In this document: positions 50,391-59,116 of the stretch, in pieces
Numbering within the stretch: the stretch's first letter is position 1
Layout of the letters: each line of letters starts with the position of its first letter
Source: Paenibacillus aestuarii
GTDB lineage: Bacteria > Bacillota > Bacilli > Paenibacillales > NBRC-103111
Length of the DNA stretch: 64,000 bases
Direction: 5' to 3'
NCBI RefSeq assembly: GCF_027789125.1
Contig: NZ_JAQFVF010000089.1
Location: forward strand, 1-64,000
Made by a program: the position numbers and the translations under genes
The notes under the pieces: model-generated
Databases searched by the model: none
Told to the model about the DNA's origin: nothing
What the model saw: only the letters and a program-made list of their open reading frames with translations

Positions 50391-52121
50391 TTGCGAGAAC
50401 GTTGTCAATAAACGTTTTTGCTGCTCGCCCAGCTCACCAGTGAACACTTCGTATACTTTCACGGTGATCGGATAATCAAGCTGACTGGAATGAGCGTTCA
50501 TGTCAATCGTATTTGTTCCATCATATAAACGGCCTGTGCCGGATATGGGCTGAATGGAGCTGCCGATAAGAGAACCAGCTCTGTCATACAATTCAAACAA
50601 CAGCTTGTTATTGAACGCGTCTGCTGTCACTTGCTTATCCGCCGTAATCGTCAAATCCAGCTTTAATTTATAATTATAAGACAACGTACCAAGGAAAATA
50701 CCGGAAAGAGACCAATGATTAATCTTGATGTCATACGGATACAATTTAAGCTCGTCGCTTGTCAGATCGTCTTTTTGCACAGGTACTTTCGCCGTTGCTA
50801 ATAGAGATTTATACGTCGTATCTCCGTTCGTCTGCTTGCTGTACAGGTTCATTCTCAGGCCTTCACCCGTTTCCGAGGATGGCAACGCGAATGCATAGCT
50901 GACAACATAGGAAGCTTTAGGCACGACAGTCAGCGCTGTTTGTGCCTGGCGGCTGCCTACATACGCATAGCCGTCTTTGCTGATCAGCTCCGTTTGAATC
51001 GGCGGAATCGGCAGCGGTCTGTCGCTGTTGTTCGTCAGCTTGAACTTCGCGACCGCCGTCTGGAAGCCATCATCTTCATTGCTGGTGATATGCAGCTCTT
51101 CCAAAGATATATCCACATTCGCCGGTACGAAGTTATTGGTGGAATCCAGCTTCACAGGTGTTCCCAGTGTGTACTGTGGCGCAGGGATGACACCTTGTGC
51201 CAAGGCGCCAGCCGGCAGCAGGATGTTGACGCGACCTACGCGGTAAGCCTCATCGCCGCTTGCCGAGGCGAAATTCTCCTCCGTGACCACGTTCAAGCTG
51301 TTGAACTCGGTATCAAGCTCTGTCGGGATGACGATATGTACATACTTTTTCTCGCCCGCTTCCAGCGTGACTTTGCTTTCCGCACGGTTGCCAGGGTATA
51401 CTTTGCTGTCTGTCTTCCCGTCAATTCCGAAGCTCGGCACCGTTTGACGCTCATTCGTCGGGTTGACCGCTTGAATCTGAACAACCATGTTGACACCTTT
51501 GGTTGTGATCTCTTTATGTATATCTACGGGTACGAATTGAATCGGAGAATGCAGGGATGGCAGGGTGAACGACTCTCCCCACTTCAGTAAGGCTGAAGAC
51601 TTGGTTACGTTGCTGTCGCTGCCGTTCCAAACCATGTCAGCATCTGCCGTGATCGTCAGCATATTCGTCTCTTGCTTTGGATATACATCCAGATCTACAT
51701 CCACGAAGCTAATGGAGGCGATAGCAACATCGTCAGCGCCGTCAACGGTCGACATGTAGCTGAGCTCTTGATCGCTCTTCGGCTGGATCGCTTTCGGATT
51801 CTTCGTGCTCGGTTTGAGCACATAGTCCACGCCGTCAGCCGTACGGATGCGCAGTTCATAATCCGGCACACGCGTCACTTTGCCGCTCGTATTCTTCATG
51901 CGGATTACCGCACCGAGCTTAGTCGAATCGGAATTGTGCTCCTTGAAAAGGCTCTTCACTTCGACTTGAAGCGAATCTGTCAACGTGTAGCTGACTGTGC
52001 TTGCTGCAGCCGTACTCACGACACTTGCAGCTTCAGACGCCCAAGCCGGGATCGCTGCTGTTGAAAACATAGCAGTCGAAATCGCAAGGGTCGCCAACGT
52101 TCTTTTCATCTTCTTGTTCAC
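50388..52121 (-). CDS. Secreted beta-domain protein of the ABC/RND cluster (shorter paralogue)
   Basis: 577 residues from a GTG preceded by TAGGAGG. Signal peptide (TLATLAISTAMFSTAAIPAW). The mature part is built of repeated Ig-like beta domains (VIRMKNTSGKVTRVPDYELR, KFKLTNNSDRPLPIPPIQTE). Its C-terminal module (LYPYDIKINHW, NKLLFELYDRAG, VKVYEVFTGELGEQQKRLL) is clearly related to that of the 728-residue-class protein at 56897. No catalytic motif is visible. It is the last gene of a unit with the RND adaptor (37 nt upstream) and pump. An extracellular partner of the pump or wall-associated factor is inferred. Confidence 0.75.
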   Translation of the reverse strand: MNKKMKRTLATLAISTAMFSTAAIPAWASEAASVVSTAAASTVSYTLTDSLQVEVKSLFKEHNSDSTKLGAVIRMKNTSGKVTRVPDYELRIRTADGVDYVLKPSTKNPKAIQPKSDQELSYMSTVDGADDVAIASISFVDVDLDVYPKQETNMLTITADADMVWNGSDSNVTKSSALLKWGESFTLPSLHSPIQFVPVDIHKEITTKGVNMVVQIQAVNPTNERQTVPSFGIDGKTDSKVYPGNRAESKVTLEAGEKKYVHIVIPTELDTEFNSLNVVTEENFASASGDEAYRVGRVNILLPAGALAQGVIPAPQYTLGTPVKLDSTNNFVPANVDISLEELHITSNEDDGFQTAVAKFKLTNNSDRPLPIPPIQTELISKDGYAYVGSRQAQTALTVVPKASYVVSYAFALPSSETGEGLRMNLYSKQTNGDTTYKSLLATAKVPVQKDDLTSDELKLYPYDIKINHWSLSGIFLGTLSYNYKLKLDLTITADKQVTADAFNNKLLFELYDRAGSLIGSSIQPISGTGRLYDGTNTIDMNAHSSQLDYPITVKVYEVFTGELGEQQKRLLTTFSQ

Positions 52122-52158
52122 TTGATTTCCTCCTAAAACTTTTCATCGTTGATGGCTA

Positions 52159-53412
52159 TTAATTCGCCACTTTAACCTTGTCTTGATCTTTCAACTGATG
52201 TTGGCCGGAAACGACGAGAATTTCGCCTTCTTTGACCCCAGAAATAATTTCCTGATTCGTTTCGTTGAGGCGTCCCAGCTCGACTTTGCGCTTCTGCACA
52301 ACGTCGCCATTCAGGATGTAAACGAAATTATCTCCGCCCTCACGCACAATACTCAGACTCGGCACAACCGGCACGACTTGCTCATCTTCCTTCGTCAATT
52401 CAATTTGCGCTTTGGATCCTGGCTTGAGCTTGCCATCCGGATTCGGCACTTCCAATTCCAAGTCGTACGCTTTGGATTGACCATTAATAACGTCGGATAA
52501 GAACGTCACTTTGGCATTGGCTTTATCAGTTACGTCAGGTATGTAAAAGGTGAGCTCGGATTTACCTCTAACCAACGCGGCGGCAGCTTCGGTGAGCTGC
52601 GACTTGATTTTCACCGGATTCGTTTGTTGGACTTCGCCGACACGGCCGCCAGGGTTGATCGTTTGACCGACCTCGACACTCAGGTCAGTCAGCACGCCGG
52701 ACGCCGGCGCTTTGACTTCCAGATTGCTGAGATCTCTTTCGAGCACCCGGCTATTCACCAGCGCAGTTTCATACGCAGTTTCAGCTTGAGAAAGCGAATT
52801 GGTTTCTTTCAACGATTTAAGTTTTCTACGCGCGCTGTCTAAGTCCTTCTTTGTGTTATTTAAAGTTGTTTCAGATTGGTCCAGCTGGATCTTTGTCGCG
52901 AGTCCCTGGTCATAATCATTGTGAACCCGGCTGTAGGCTTTTTGCAGATCGTTTACGGTTGTTTCCAATTTGGTAACAGCATCTTGAGCATCAGCAACGC
53001 CGTTATCGACATTCTGCTTCGCCGCATTAAGGCCATCTTGGCTGCCTTTCAAATTAACGGTATTCAAATCTTTTTGCAGCAGTTTATCGGTCGGATCCAG
53101 GCGGAAAATAACATCGCCCTTCTCCACCTTCTCTCCGCGCTTCTTCAAAATTTCAATGACTTCGCCGCTGGCTTTCGGAACAACGTCCAATTGTATGGAC
53201 GAGACTACATCGCCGACCTGTTCGACAGGCTCGCTGATCTTTTGTTTCGTGATTTTATCGGTCTTCACGGTTTTCACCAGCTCGGCGCCTGCCGGCGTAT
53301 TCGTGGGACTTGCAGCCGGCGCGGCGGAGCAGCCGGCAATGATCGCCGCGCTAAGCGCGACGATGCCGAATATTTGAGCACTTCGTTTAATGGTGAGCAA
53401 CTGACGTTTCAT
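52159..53412 (-). CDS. RND efflux periplasmic-adaptor-type lipoprotein (HlyD/MFP family)
   Basis: 417 residues. Lipobox IIAGC with C28. The two lipoyl halves are split by a coiled-coil hairpin (about 100-235: SGEVIEILKKRGEKVEKGDV, long Gln/Asn/Lys helices, then LEVKAPASGVLTDLSVEVGQ), followed by beta-barrel and membrane-proximal domains (PGSKAQIELTKEDEQVVPVV, EGEILVVSGQHQL). In Gram-positives these adaptors link membrane pumps to the outer face of the membrane. The gene begins 29 nt after the RND pump gene. Confidence 0.92.
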   Translation of the reverse strand: MKRQLLTIKRSAQIFGIVALSAAIIAGCSAAPAASPTNTPAGAELVKTVKTDKITKQKISEPVEQVGDVVSSIQLDVVPKASGEVIEILKKRGEKVEKGDVIFRLDPTDKLLQKDLNTVNLKGSQDGLNAAKQNVDNGVADAQDAVTKLETTVNDLQKAYSRVHNDYDQGLATKIQLDQSETTLNNTKKDLDSARRKLKSLKETNSLSQAETAYETALVNSRVLERDLSNLEVKAPASGVLTDLSVEVGQTINPGGRVGEVQQTNPVKIKSQLTEAAAALVRGKSELTFYIPDVTDKANAKVTFLSDVINGQSKAYDLELEVPNPDGKLKPGSKAQIELTKEDEQVVPVVPSLSIVREGGDNFVYILNGDVVQKRKVELGRLNETNQEIISGVKEGEILVVSGQHQLKDQDKVKVAN

Positions 53413-53441
53413 TTGCGATTTCCCCTTTTCCCCTGTTTTGC

Positions 53442-56400
53442 TTATTGGACAGCTGACGCGCCGGAATCCGCTGGCGTTACGTCATTCTTATGTTTTCTCT
53501 TAAAGAAGCGGCCTTTTCTTTCTTTAAACAACATCTCATAGACGATAGGAACGATCACCAGCGTTAACGCCGTGGATGTGGTCAGACCGCCGATCACGAC
53601 GACCGCCAAGCCCTTGGAAATAATCGTGCCCTCGGATAAACCTAAGCCGAGCGGCAAGAGCGCGATAATCGTTGCGCCTGCAGTCATGATGATCGGTCTG
53701 AGACGTGTAATCCCCGCTTCAATGAGCGCATCCCGGATCGAATGGCCGTGCTCTCGGAGCTGCTGCACGCGGTCAACGAGCACGATAGCATTGGTAACGA
53801 CGATACCGATCAGCATCAGGAATCCGATCAGCGATGTCACGTTAACCGATTCGCCGGTAACTAGTAATCCGAGAAGGCCGCCAATAGCTGCAAGTGGTAG
53901 AGAGAATAGAATCGCAAGCGGTGCTCTGGCGTTGCCGAAAGCAATAACCATGACCATATAAACGATGAAGACTGATGCGATTATGGCGATGAACATCTCC
54001 ATAAAGCTCTTCTGGATATCATCGGATACCCCTTTCACTTCACGGCTGACACCTGATGGAAGATCAAGCTTTGCCAGCTCAGCCGAAACCTTTTTGCTGA
54101 CGCCGCCTTTGTCCGGGCTGTCAATTTTGGCGCTCACGCTCAATATTTGCTCCTGATTTTCGCGGCTGATGCTGTTCGGCGCATCAATTTGTTTTACTTT
54201 CGCCACTTCGTTAATCTGAATCGTTTGCCCCGTAGGCGTTTTGATTTGGAACAAGCCTAACTTTTCAACGGAATCTTTATAAATCGGGTTCAACATAACT
54301 TTCGTTTCGTAAGTTACATTGTTAAACTTCATATCGCCTAGCTTATCTTCGGTAATCCAACTGCCCACTGTCTGTAGAATTTGCGCTGCGGACAGGCCGT
54401 ATAGTCTTGCTTTATTTTGGTCGACAGTAATCTCAACCTCAGTCTTGGAATCGCTCAAGCTGTCTTTGATTTCACTTAATTCAGGGAACTGCTCCATTCT
54501 TTCTTTTACCTGCTGCGCAGCCTGACGGAGATAAAGCTGATCGTCACCTTTCAGCGAGTAAGAGAAGTCGCCGCCTGTCGATGTCGGAGGTCCGCCTGTG
54601 AACAATTGCACATTGACCTCAGAACCTTTCGGCAGCAAACCAAGCATTTCTTCCTTATACTTCTTAGCGGCCTCATCGGCATTCGTCGCTGCGCTGAACT
54701 CGAAGAACATCATCGTTCTGTAAGCGTAGCGATCACTGCTTTGGTTATAACCGACGAGTGACTCAATATATTTGAAAGTTTGCTGGCCGGTTGAATCTTT
54801 GAACGATTTAAGATGCGCTTCAATTTCCTTCGACTTTTCATTCATCATATCCATCGAAGTGTCTCGCGGCATTTTGATCTCAATCGCACCCTGCTTCACT
54901 GACTCACTGTCCGGCATGAAGGAAACAGCGAGATGCGGTACCGTGCCGGCAATCGATACGACCAAAATAATGAAGGCTAGCAGCAGCGTTTTTTTGCGGT
55001 TATTCAGCGACCAGATGATTGCTTTCTTATACCTTAGACCCATAGGTCCGACTTCATTCTCGTCGTGGTGTTTAATGTTTTTGCTTTTCAAAACGAGCAG
55101 TTTGGCGAGCATCGGAATTACAGTCAAAGCTACGATTAAGGAAGATAGCAGCGCCACAACCAGCGTGATGGCAAACGGACGGAATACTTCACCGACGACC
55201 CCGCTGACAAAAGCGATCGGACCAAACACGCCGACAGTCGTGATCGTAGAAGAAGTAATTGCGTTTGATACTTGCTGCGTCGCCAGTTTAATGACAGATT
55301 CATTGCGCTCCTGCGCTTTCTGCAGCTGGCTGAAAATATTCTCGATCACAACGATACTGTCATCGACGACCCGGCCGATGGCAATGGCCATCCCCCCGAG
55401 GGTCATGATGTTGAGCGAGATACCGAGCGGCCCCATGACGAGCAGCGTCACCAGAATGGATAAAGGAATAGATACCAGGACAATGACAGTCATGCGAAGA
55501 TTACGCAAGAACAGCAAAATCATTAAGGAGGCAAGAACCGCACCTAAGCCGCCTTCTTGCACCATGCCGTGAATCGATTTTTTAATATCGTTGGCGGAAT
55601 TGTAAATGGAATGGAATTTCACGCCAGGCAGTGTTTGCTGCCAATCCTTGATCAGCTTATCGGCGCCATCGGCAAACTCAACCGCATTGGCCGCTTTCGT
55701 TTTGTACAGCAGGACACCGATCGCCGGTTTGCCATCCAAGCGGGCAATGAACGTAGACTCGCTGATCGCTTCCACCTTGGCCAGCTGCTTAAGCAGTAGC
55801 GTATCGCCGGTTTTTGTTGTAATTTTCAAATTATCCAGATTGTAAATGGTGTCGAACTCGCCTTTCACCCGAACCATCTGCGAGTTCCCGTTCAAATCAA
55901 CCGTTCCTGCCGGACTGGATACGAGTGCAGCCTTGATCAGCCCCGAAACATCCGCAGGTGTCATCCCGTAGTTGCTGATGGCCGGCGCATCGAGCTTGAT
56001 CGTCAAGACCGCGTCCTGATTGCCGACGGAATCGATGTGGTCGACGCCTTTCAATCCGTTGAAGCCAGGCAGGATCGTATCTTTGTACGCTTGATCCAGC
56101 TCCGTCTGATTCATGCCCTCGCCGCCGTATACCGCCAAGTAATAGACCGGCTCGGATGCGAATCCAGCTGTCAGAACTTTAGGCTTCTCAGCGTTAGTCG
56201 GCAGCTTGACATTGGAGATCAAACTTTCGACGTCCTTCTTGACGTCTTCCGGCTTCTTGTCCTGCTCAAGCTCCAGGATGATTTGGGAGTAATTATCCTG
56301 CGAGCTGGAAGTCAGATTCTTCAGTCCATCCAGCCCGGCAACCGCCTTCTCCAGCGGCTTCGTAATCTCATCCAAAACATCCTTCGGCGGCGCAACGTAT

Positions 56401-56552
56401 GTCGTACTTACAATAACGACCGGAAACGTAATATCCGGCATGCTCTCGACTTTGAGCGTCGTCGTCGAGTACGCCCCTCCCACCAGAATCAGCAGCATAA
56501 TGATGAAGACCGCCGCCATATTTTTCATTGAAAAATTGGTTAACTTGTTCAT
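53442..56552 (-). CDS. RND-family efflux transporter permease (AcrB/SwrC-like)
   Basis: 1036 residues from the ATG at 56552 (GGAGAAGG upstream). Twelve membrane helices and two large extracytoplasmic loops, with the standard internal duplication. The TM4 proton-relay segment GGMAIAIGRVVDDSIVVIEN contains the essential aspartates, and MPDITFPVVIVSTTYVAPP is the usual opening of the first porter domain. The closest well-known Gram-positive relative by plan is SwrC/YerP, which exports surfactin-like lipopeptides. A Lys/Arg tail (FKERKGRFFKRKHKND) closes the protein. Substrate unknown. Confidence 0.93.
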   Translation of the reverse strand: MNKLTNFSMKNMAAVFIIMLLILVGGAYSTTTLKVESMPDITFPVVIVSTTYVAPPKDVLDEITKPLEKAVAGLDGLKNLTSSSQDNYSQIILELEQDKKPEDVKKDVESLISNVKLPTNAEKPKVLTAGFASEPVYYLAVYGGEGMNQTELDQAYKDTILPGFNGLKGVDHIDSVGNQDAVLTIKLDAPAISNYGMTPADVSGLIKAALVSSPAGTVDLNGNSQMVRVKGEFDTIYNLDNLKITTKTGDTLLLKQLAKVEAISESTFIARLDGKPAIGVLLYKTKAANAVEFADGADKLIKDWQQTLPGVKFHSIYNSANDIKKSIHGMVQEGGLGAVLASLMILLFLRNLRMTVIVLVSIPLSILVTLLVMGPLGISLNIMTLGGMAIAIGRVVDDSIVVIENIFSQLQKAQERNESVIKLATQQVSNAITSSTITTVGVFGPIAFVSGVVGEVFRPFAITLVVALLSSLIVALTVIPMLAKLLVLKSKNIKHHDENEVGPMGLRYKKAIIWSLNNRKKTLLLAFIILVVSIAGTVPHLAVSFMPDSESVKQGAIEIKMPRDTSMDMMNEKSKEIEAHLKSFKDSTGQQTFKYIESLVGYNQSSDRYAYRTMMFFEFSAATNADEAAKKYKEEMLGLLPKGSEVNVQLFTGGPPTSTGGDFSYSLKGDDQLYLRQAAQQVKERMEQFPELSEIKDSLSDSKTEVEITVDQNKARLYGLSAAQILQTVGSWITEDKLGDMKFNNVTYETKVMLNPIYKDSVEKLGLFQIKTPTGQTIQINEVAKVKQIDAPNSISRENQEQILSVSAKIDSPDKGGVSKKVSAELAKLDLPSGVSREVKGVSDDIQKSFMEMFIAIIASVFIVYMVMVIAFGNARAPLAILFSLPLAAIGGLLGLLVTGESVNVTSLIGFLMLIGIVVTNAIVLVDRVQQLREHGHSIRDALIEAGITRLRPIIMTAGATIIALLPLGLGLSEGTIISKGLAVVVIGGLTTSTALTLVIVPIVYEMLFKERKGRFFKRKHKNDVTPADSGASAVQ

Positions 56553-56784
56553 GAAACCTTCTCCCCCGTCACCAGCTTTGCTACCAATAAATTCCTGCAC
56601 TTCCTTTACCATCATAACGGTTAATTCTTAACAAAAGATAAAATGATGTTGAAAATTTTATGTATTTTTCAAATATGACATCCTGCCTCCAACCTTCGTT
56701 CCCACACCCCTTACCTTGATCGTTCAAACACCACTTCACTGGGTTAATTATAAATGCCACATCGTTCCAAAAAAAGGTGAAGTT

Positions 56785-56846
56785 AGTCACATCTCAAGTC
56801 ATATTTCAGTCATAACCGGCTTCCTCTGGATATGACTCTTGTGACT
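56785..56846. promoter_or_regulatory. Array of AGTCAY repeats upstream of the RND operon
   Basis: Three direct copies (AGTCAC 56785, AGTCAT 56797, AGTCAT 56808) are spaced 12 and 11 bp, one helical turn. They are followed by two inverted copies (ATGACT 56832, GTGACT 56841). The spacing fits cooperative binding, for example by an OmpR-type response regulator. The array lies about 230-290 bp before the RND start. Nothing else but a TATGAT box near 56611 is seen in this 344-bp gap. Confidence 0.5.
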
Positions 56847-56856
56847 TTGCGTAAGA

Positions 56857-56885
56857 AAAGCGAAGGCTTTTCCGCCTCCGCTTTC
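56857..56885 (-). terminator. Terminator after the longer secreted paralogue
   Basis: AAAGCGAAGGC pairing with GCCTCCGCTTT (one mismatch), 6-nt loop, pyrimidine-rich tail on the leftward strand. It separates the ABC half of the cluster from the RND half. Confidence 0.65.
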
Positions 56886-56896
56886 CTATCCAAAAA

Positions 56897-59059
56897 TTAG
56901 TCCGTTGTAATAAACCAATCCGCCTTCTGCGAGGCAAGCAGCTTACGCTGTCCCTGGAACTCGTCATAAACGCTGAGTGTGTACTGCTTCAGGAATTGTG
57001 TTTTGAAAATAAGCCCTGCATCGGCAATCGAAATCTTGAAATCCTCCCGCTCGCCAAGCCGGATTTTCGTATCCTCGTCAGCCGTCGAGTCCCCGTTAAT
57101 GACATCAAAATCTTTGAATTCGAACTTGCGTTCGAAGCGTTTCTCCCCGCCTCCATCTTCGAAAACGAGCAGCAAATTATGGCCTTCTGTATTGATTTCC
57201 GTCAACTTCTCTTTGGTCAATTCATAATCGAACTTCAAAGTGAATGTGCTGTTTTCAATCGCTGTCCCGATTTTATGAATATTCAGCTTGTAAGGAAACA
57301 ATTCCACGTCCGTCAGCTGCGGCTTGATGTCTCTCTTCTCTTCCGGCAGCCAGAAAGCTACAGGATTCACATAAGCATCCGGCACGGCCTTATCGCCTTC
57401 GGAGAGCTTCCCATCGGTCACCGCTTCACCCAGCAGCAAGCTAAGCTGATCGGTGGTGAAGCCTTTGGGGACGACGGCCCATACGTTCAGCAGCGCTTTG
57501 CCGCTTGGGCTGATCTTATTCGTCACTTCAGCGATCGACGCCGGGAACACGGTCCCATCGGGCGAACGGAAGTTCGCGACCAGCTTGCTGACATTCGTGA
57601 ACCGCTTCTCCAGATTCGTCACTTCCACCATAGCCGAGAACATCGTATTCGTCTTATCCTCGTAAGTGGATACGTTGCGAACGATATACTTGGCCTTGCG
57701 ACCAATCTCCTCGGACGTATAGGATTGCCCCATGCTTACATAGGGAATCGCTTGCAGCTCATTTTGCGTGGAAAATTCCAGGACATCCGCCCCCGTGCCA
57801 CTCCCCCCGCCTGCATCCCCGGTTGTTCCTGACGCAGACGGATCGCCTTCCTTCTCTTGCAGGACCAGTTTGATTTGCGAGAATGCATACGTATACGGCA
57901 CTTTCCCGGCCAATTGGAGATTCATCGCGTCGCCTGCGCTCAAACCGATCACTTTGGACGTCTGCACCAGCTTGGCATCTATTTTTACCGCATCGTCCAG
58001 CAGGAAATAGCCCGTTAAATTCGGCAAAGGCAGCGAATCGGCCCCTTTATTGCTGAGCGTCAAATCAGCGGTTAAAATATCCTGGTCTTCCCAGGGAAGC
58101 CGGTGAAGCCCGTTCAATTGCATCGTATATACGCCGTCTTCGTTCGTAAACGAGTATTCCTTGCCGATCGAACCCGCATCGCCCTGCGAAACGGCCGGCA
58201 GCTGAAGGGCAGCGACGGCTACGTTCAGTTTCAGATCCGTGATCGGCTCAGCAACAACCAGCTGCCAGTTATCCGCTTGAACGGCAACAGGGATGGATCC
58301 TGAGAGCTGAATTTCCTTACTCTCTTTTGGATTAATTTTCAGATCCTTAACGCCTTTCGCTTCCAGTGGATACATCAGCCCTTCCGGGGTGCGAATGGAG
58401 AATAAGTAAGAAGGCAGTGTTACGGTGTGACTCCCAACGTTTTCCAAAGTCAAATATACAGTCGGCACGTAGTACTTTTCATTTTTATTTTTGATAAACT
58501 TCTTAATCGACGCTTTCAAATCGATCCCGTTCACAGTAAGCGACGCCGCCCCATCCACGGGGGTAACATCGGTGAAGTTGTCCGGCACTGCAACCTCGCC
58601 TAGCACGCTTTCAAAATTCGCCTGACTGAAGTCCCACTTAATAAACTGAACGACCAGATCCTGCAAATTCGTGCTGCTGTTAACTGTTGCATAAAAAGTA
58701 AGATCCAGGGTCGATCCAGGCGCAACCCGGTTCTTCTCCTTGTCCGCAGGCAGCAGATGTGCTGAGAATTGGTTGCCTGACTTGTTCTTCAACCGGACCC
58801 AATAATCGATAAACTGCAGCTCGCTGACGCCGTCATTATGGATGGTCACGGTGAATGTTGCTAATTTGCCGCTTTGATCCGGCAGCACATGAATTTGTTT
58901 CAGTTCGAAATAGCTGCTGCTTGCAATCGCAACTGTACCTAGGGATGACGCTGCCACACTGGGGCTGCCGTCCGCCCATGCGGGCGAAACGGCTCCGAGT
59001 GCAAGCGTAGCGGATATAGCAATAACGGCTAAACGCCGATAGCGCAACTTGATGCTCAT
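56897..59059 (-). CDS. Secreted beta-domain protein of the ABC/RND cluster (longer paralogue)
   Basis: 720 residues from the ATG at 59059 (GGAGGT 10 nt upstream). Signal peptide (RLAVIAISATLALGAVSPAW). Several Ig-like beta domains (FTVTIHNDGVSELQFIDYWV, YVPTVYLTLENVGSHTVTLP, LFSIRTPEGLMYPLEAK), a flexible Gly/Ser linker near residues 410-425, and a C-terminal module (LFPYKLNIHKIG, LLLVFEDGGGEKRFERKFEF, YTLSVYDEFQGQRKLLASQK). This module aligns with the end of the protein at 50388. No active site is recognised. It follows the binding-lipoprotein gene by 57 nt, across a hairpin. Confidence 0.75.
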   Translation of the reverse strand: MSIKLRYRRLAVIAISATLALGAVSPAWADGSPSVAASSLGTVAIASSSYFELKQIHVLPDQSGKLATFTVTIHNDGVSELQFIDYWVRLKNKSGNQFSAHLLPADKEKNRVAPGSTLDLTFYATVNSSTNLQDLVVQFIKWDFSQANFESVLGEVAVPDNFTDVTPVDGAASLTVNGIDLKASIKKFIKNKNEKYYVPTVYLTLENVGSHTVTLPSYLFSIRTPEGLMYPLEAKGVKDLKINPKESKEIQLSGSIPVAVQADNWQLVVAEPITDLKLNVAVAALQLPAVSQGDAGSIGKEYSFTNEDGVYTMQLNGLHRLPWEDQDILTADLTLSNKGADSLPLPNLTGYFLLDDAVKIDAKLVQTSKVIGLSAGDAMNLQLAGKVPYTYAFSQIKLVLQEKEGDPSASGTTGDAGGGSGTGADVLEFSTQNELQAIPYVSMGQSYTSEEIGRKAKYIVRNVSTYEDKTNTMFSAMVEVTNLEKRFTNVSKLVANFRSPDGTVFPASIAEVTNKISPSGKALLNVWAVVPKGFTTDQLSLLLGEAVTDGKLSEGDKAVPDAYVNPVAFWLPEEKRDIKPQLTDVELFPYKLNIHKIGTAIENSTFTLKFDYELTKEKLTEINTEGHNLLLVFEDGGGEKRFERKFEFKDFDVINGDSTADEDTKIRLGEREDFKISIADAGLIFKTQFLKQYTLSVYDEFQGQRKLLASQKADWFITTD

Positions 59060-59097
59060 GTTCGAGATGACCTCCTGCTTCATTTCGTGGGAATAGA

Positions 59098-59116
59098 TTA
59101 CGCTGCAGCAGCGTAA
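59098..59116 (-). promoter_or_regulatory. Stem-loop right after the solute-binding lipoprotein gene
   Basis: A 19-nt perfect inverted repeat TTACGCTGC/GCAGCGTAA around one base, directly adjoining the stop at 59117, with no U-run. It is the third binding-protein gene in the window followed by such a structure. Confidence 0.6.
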
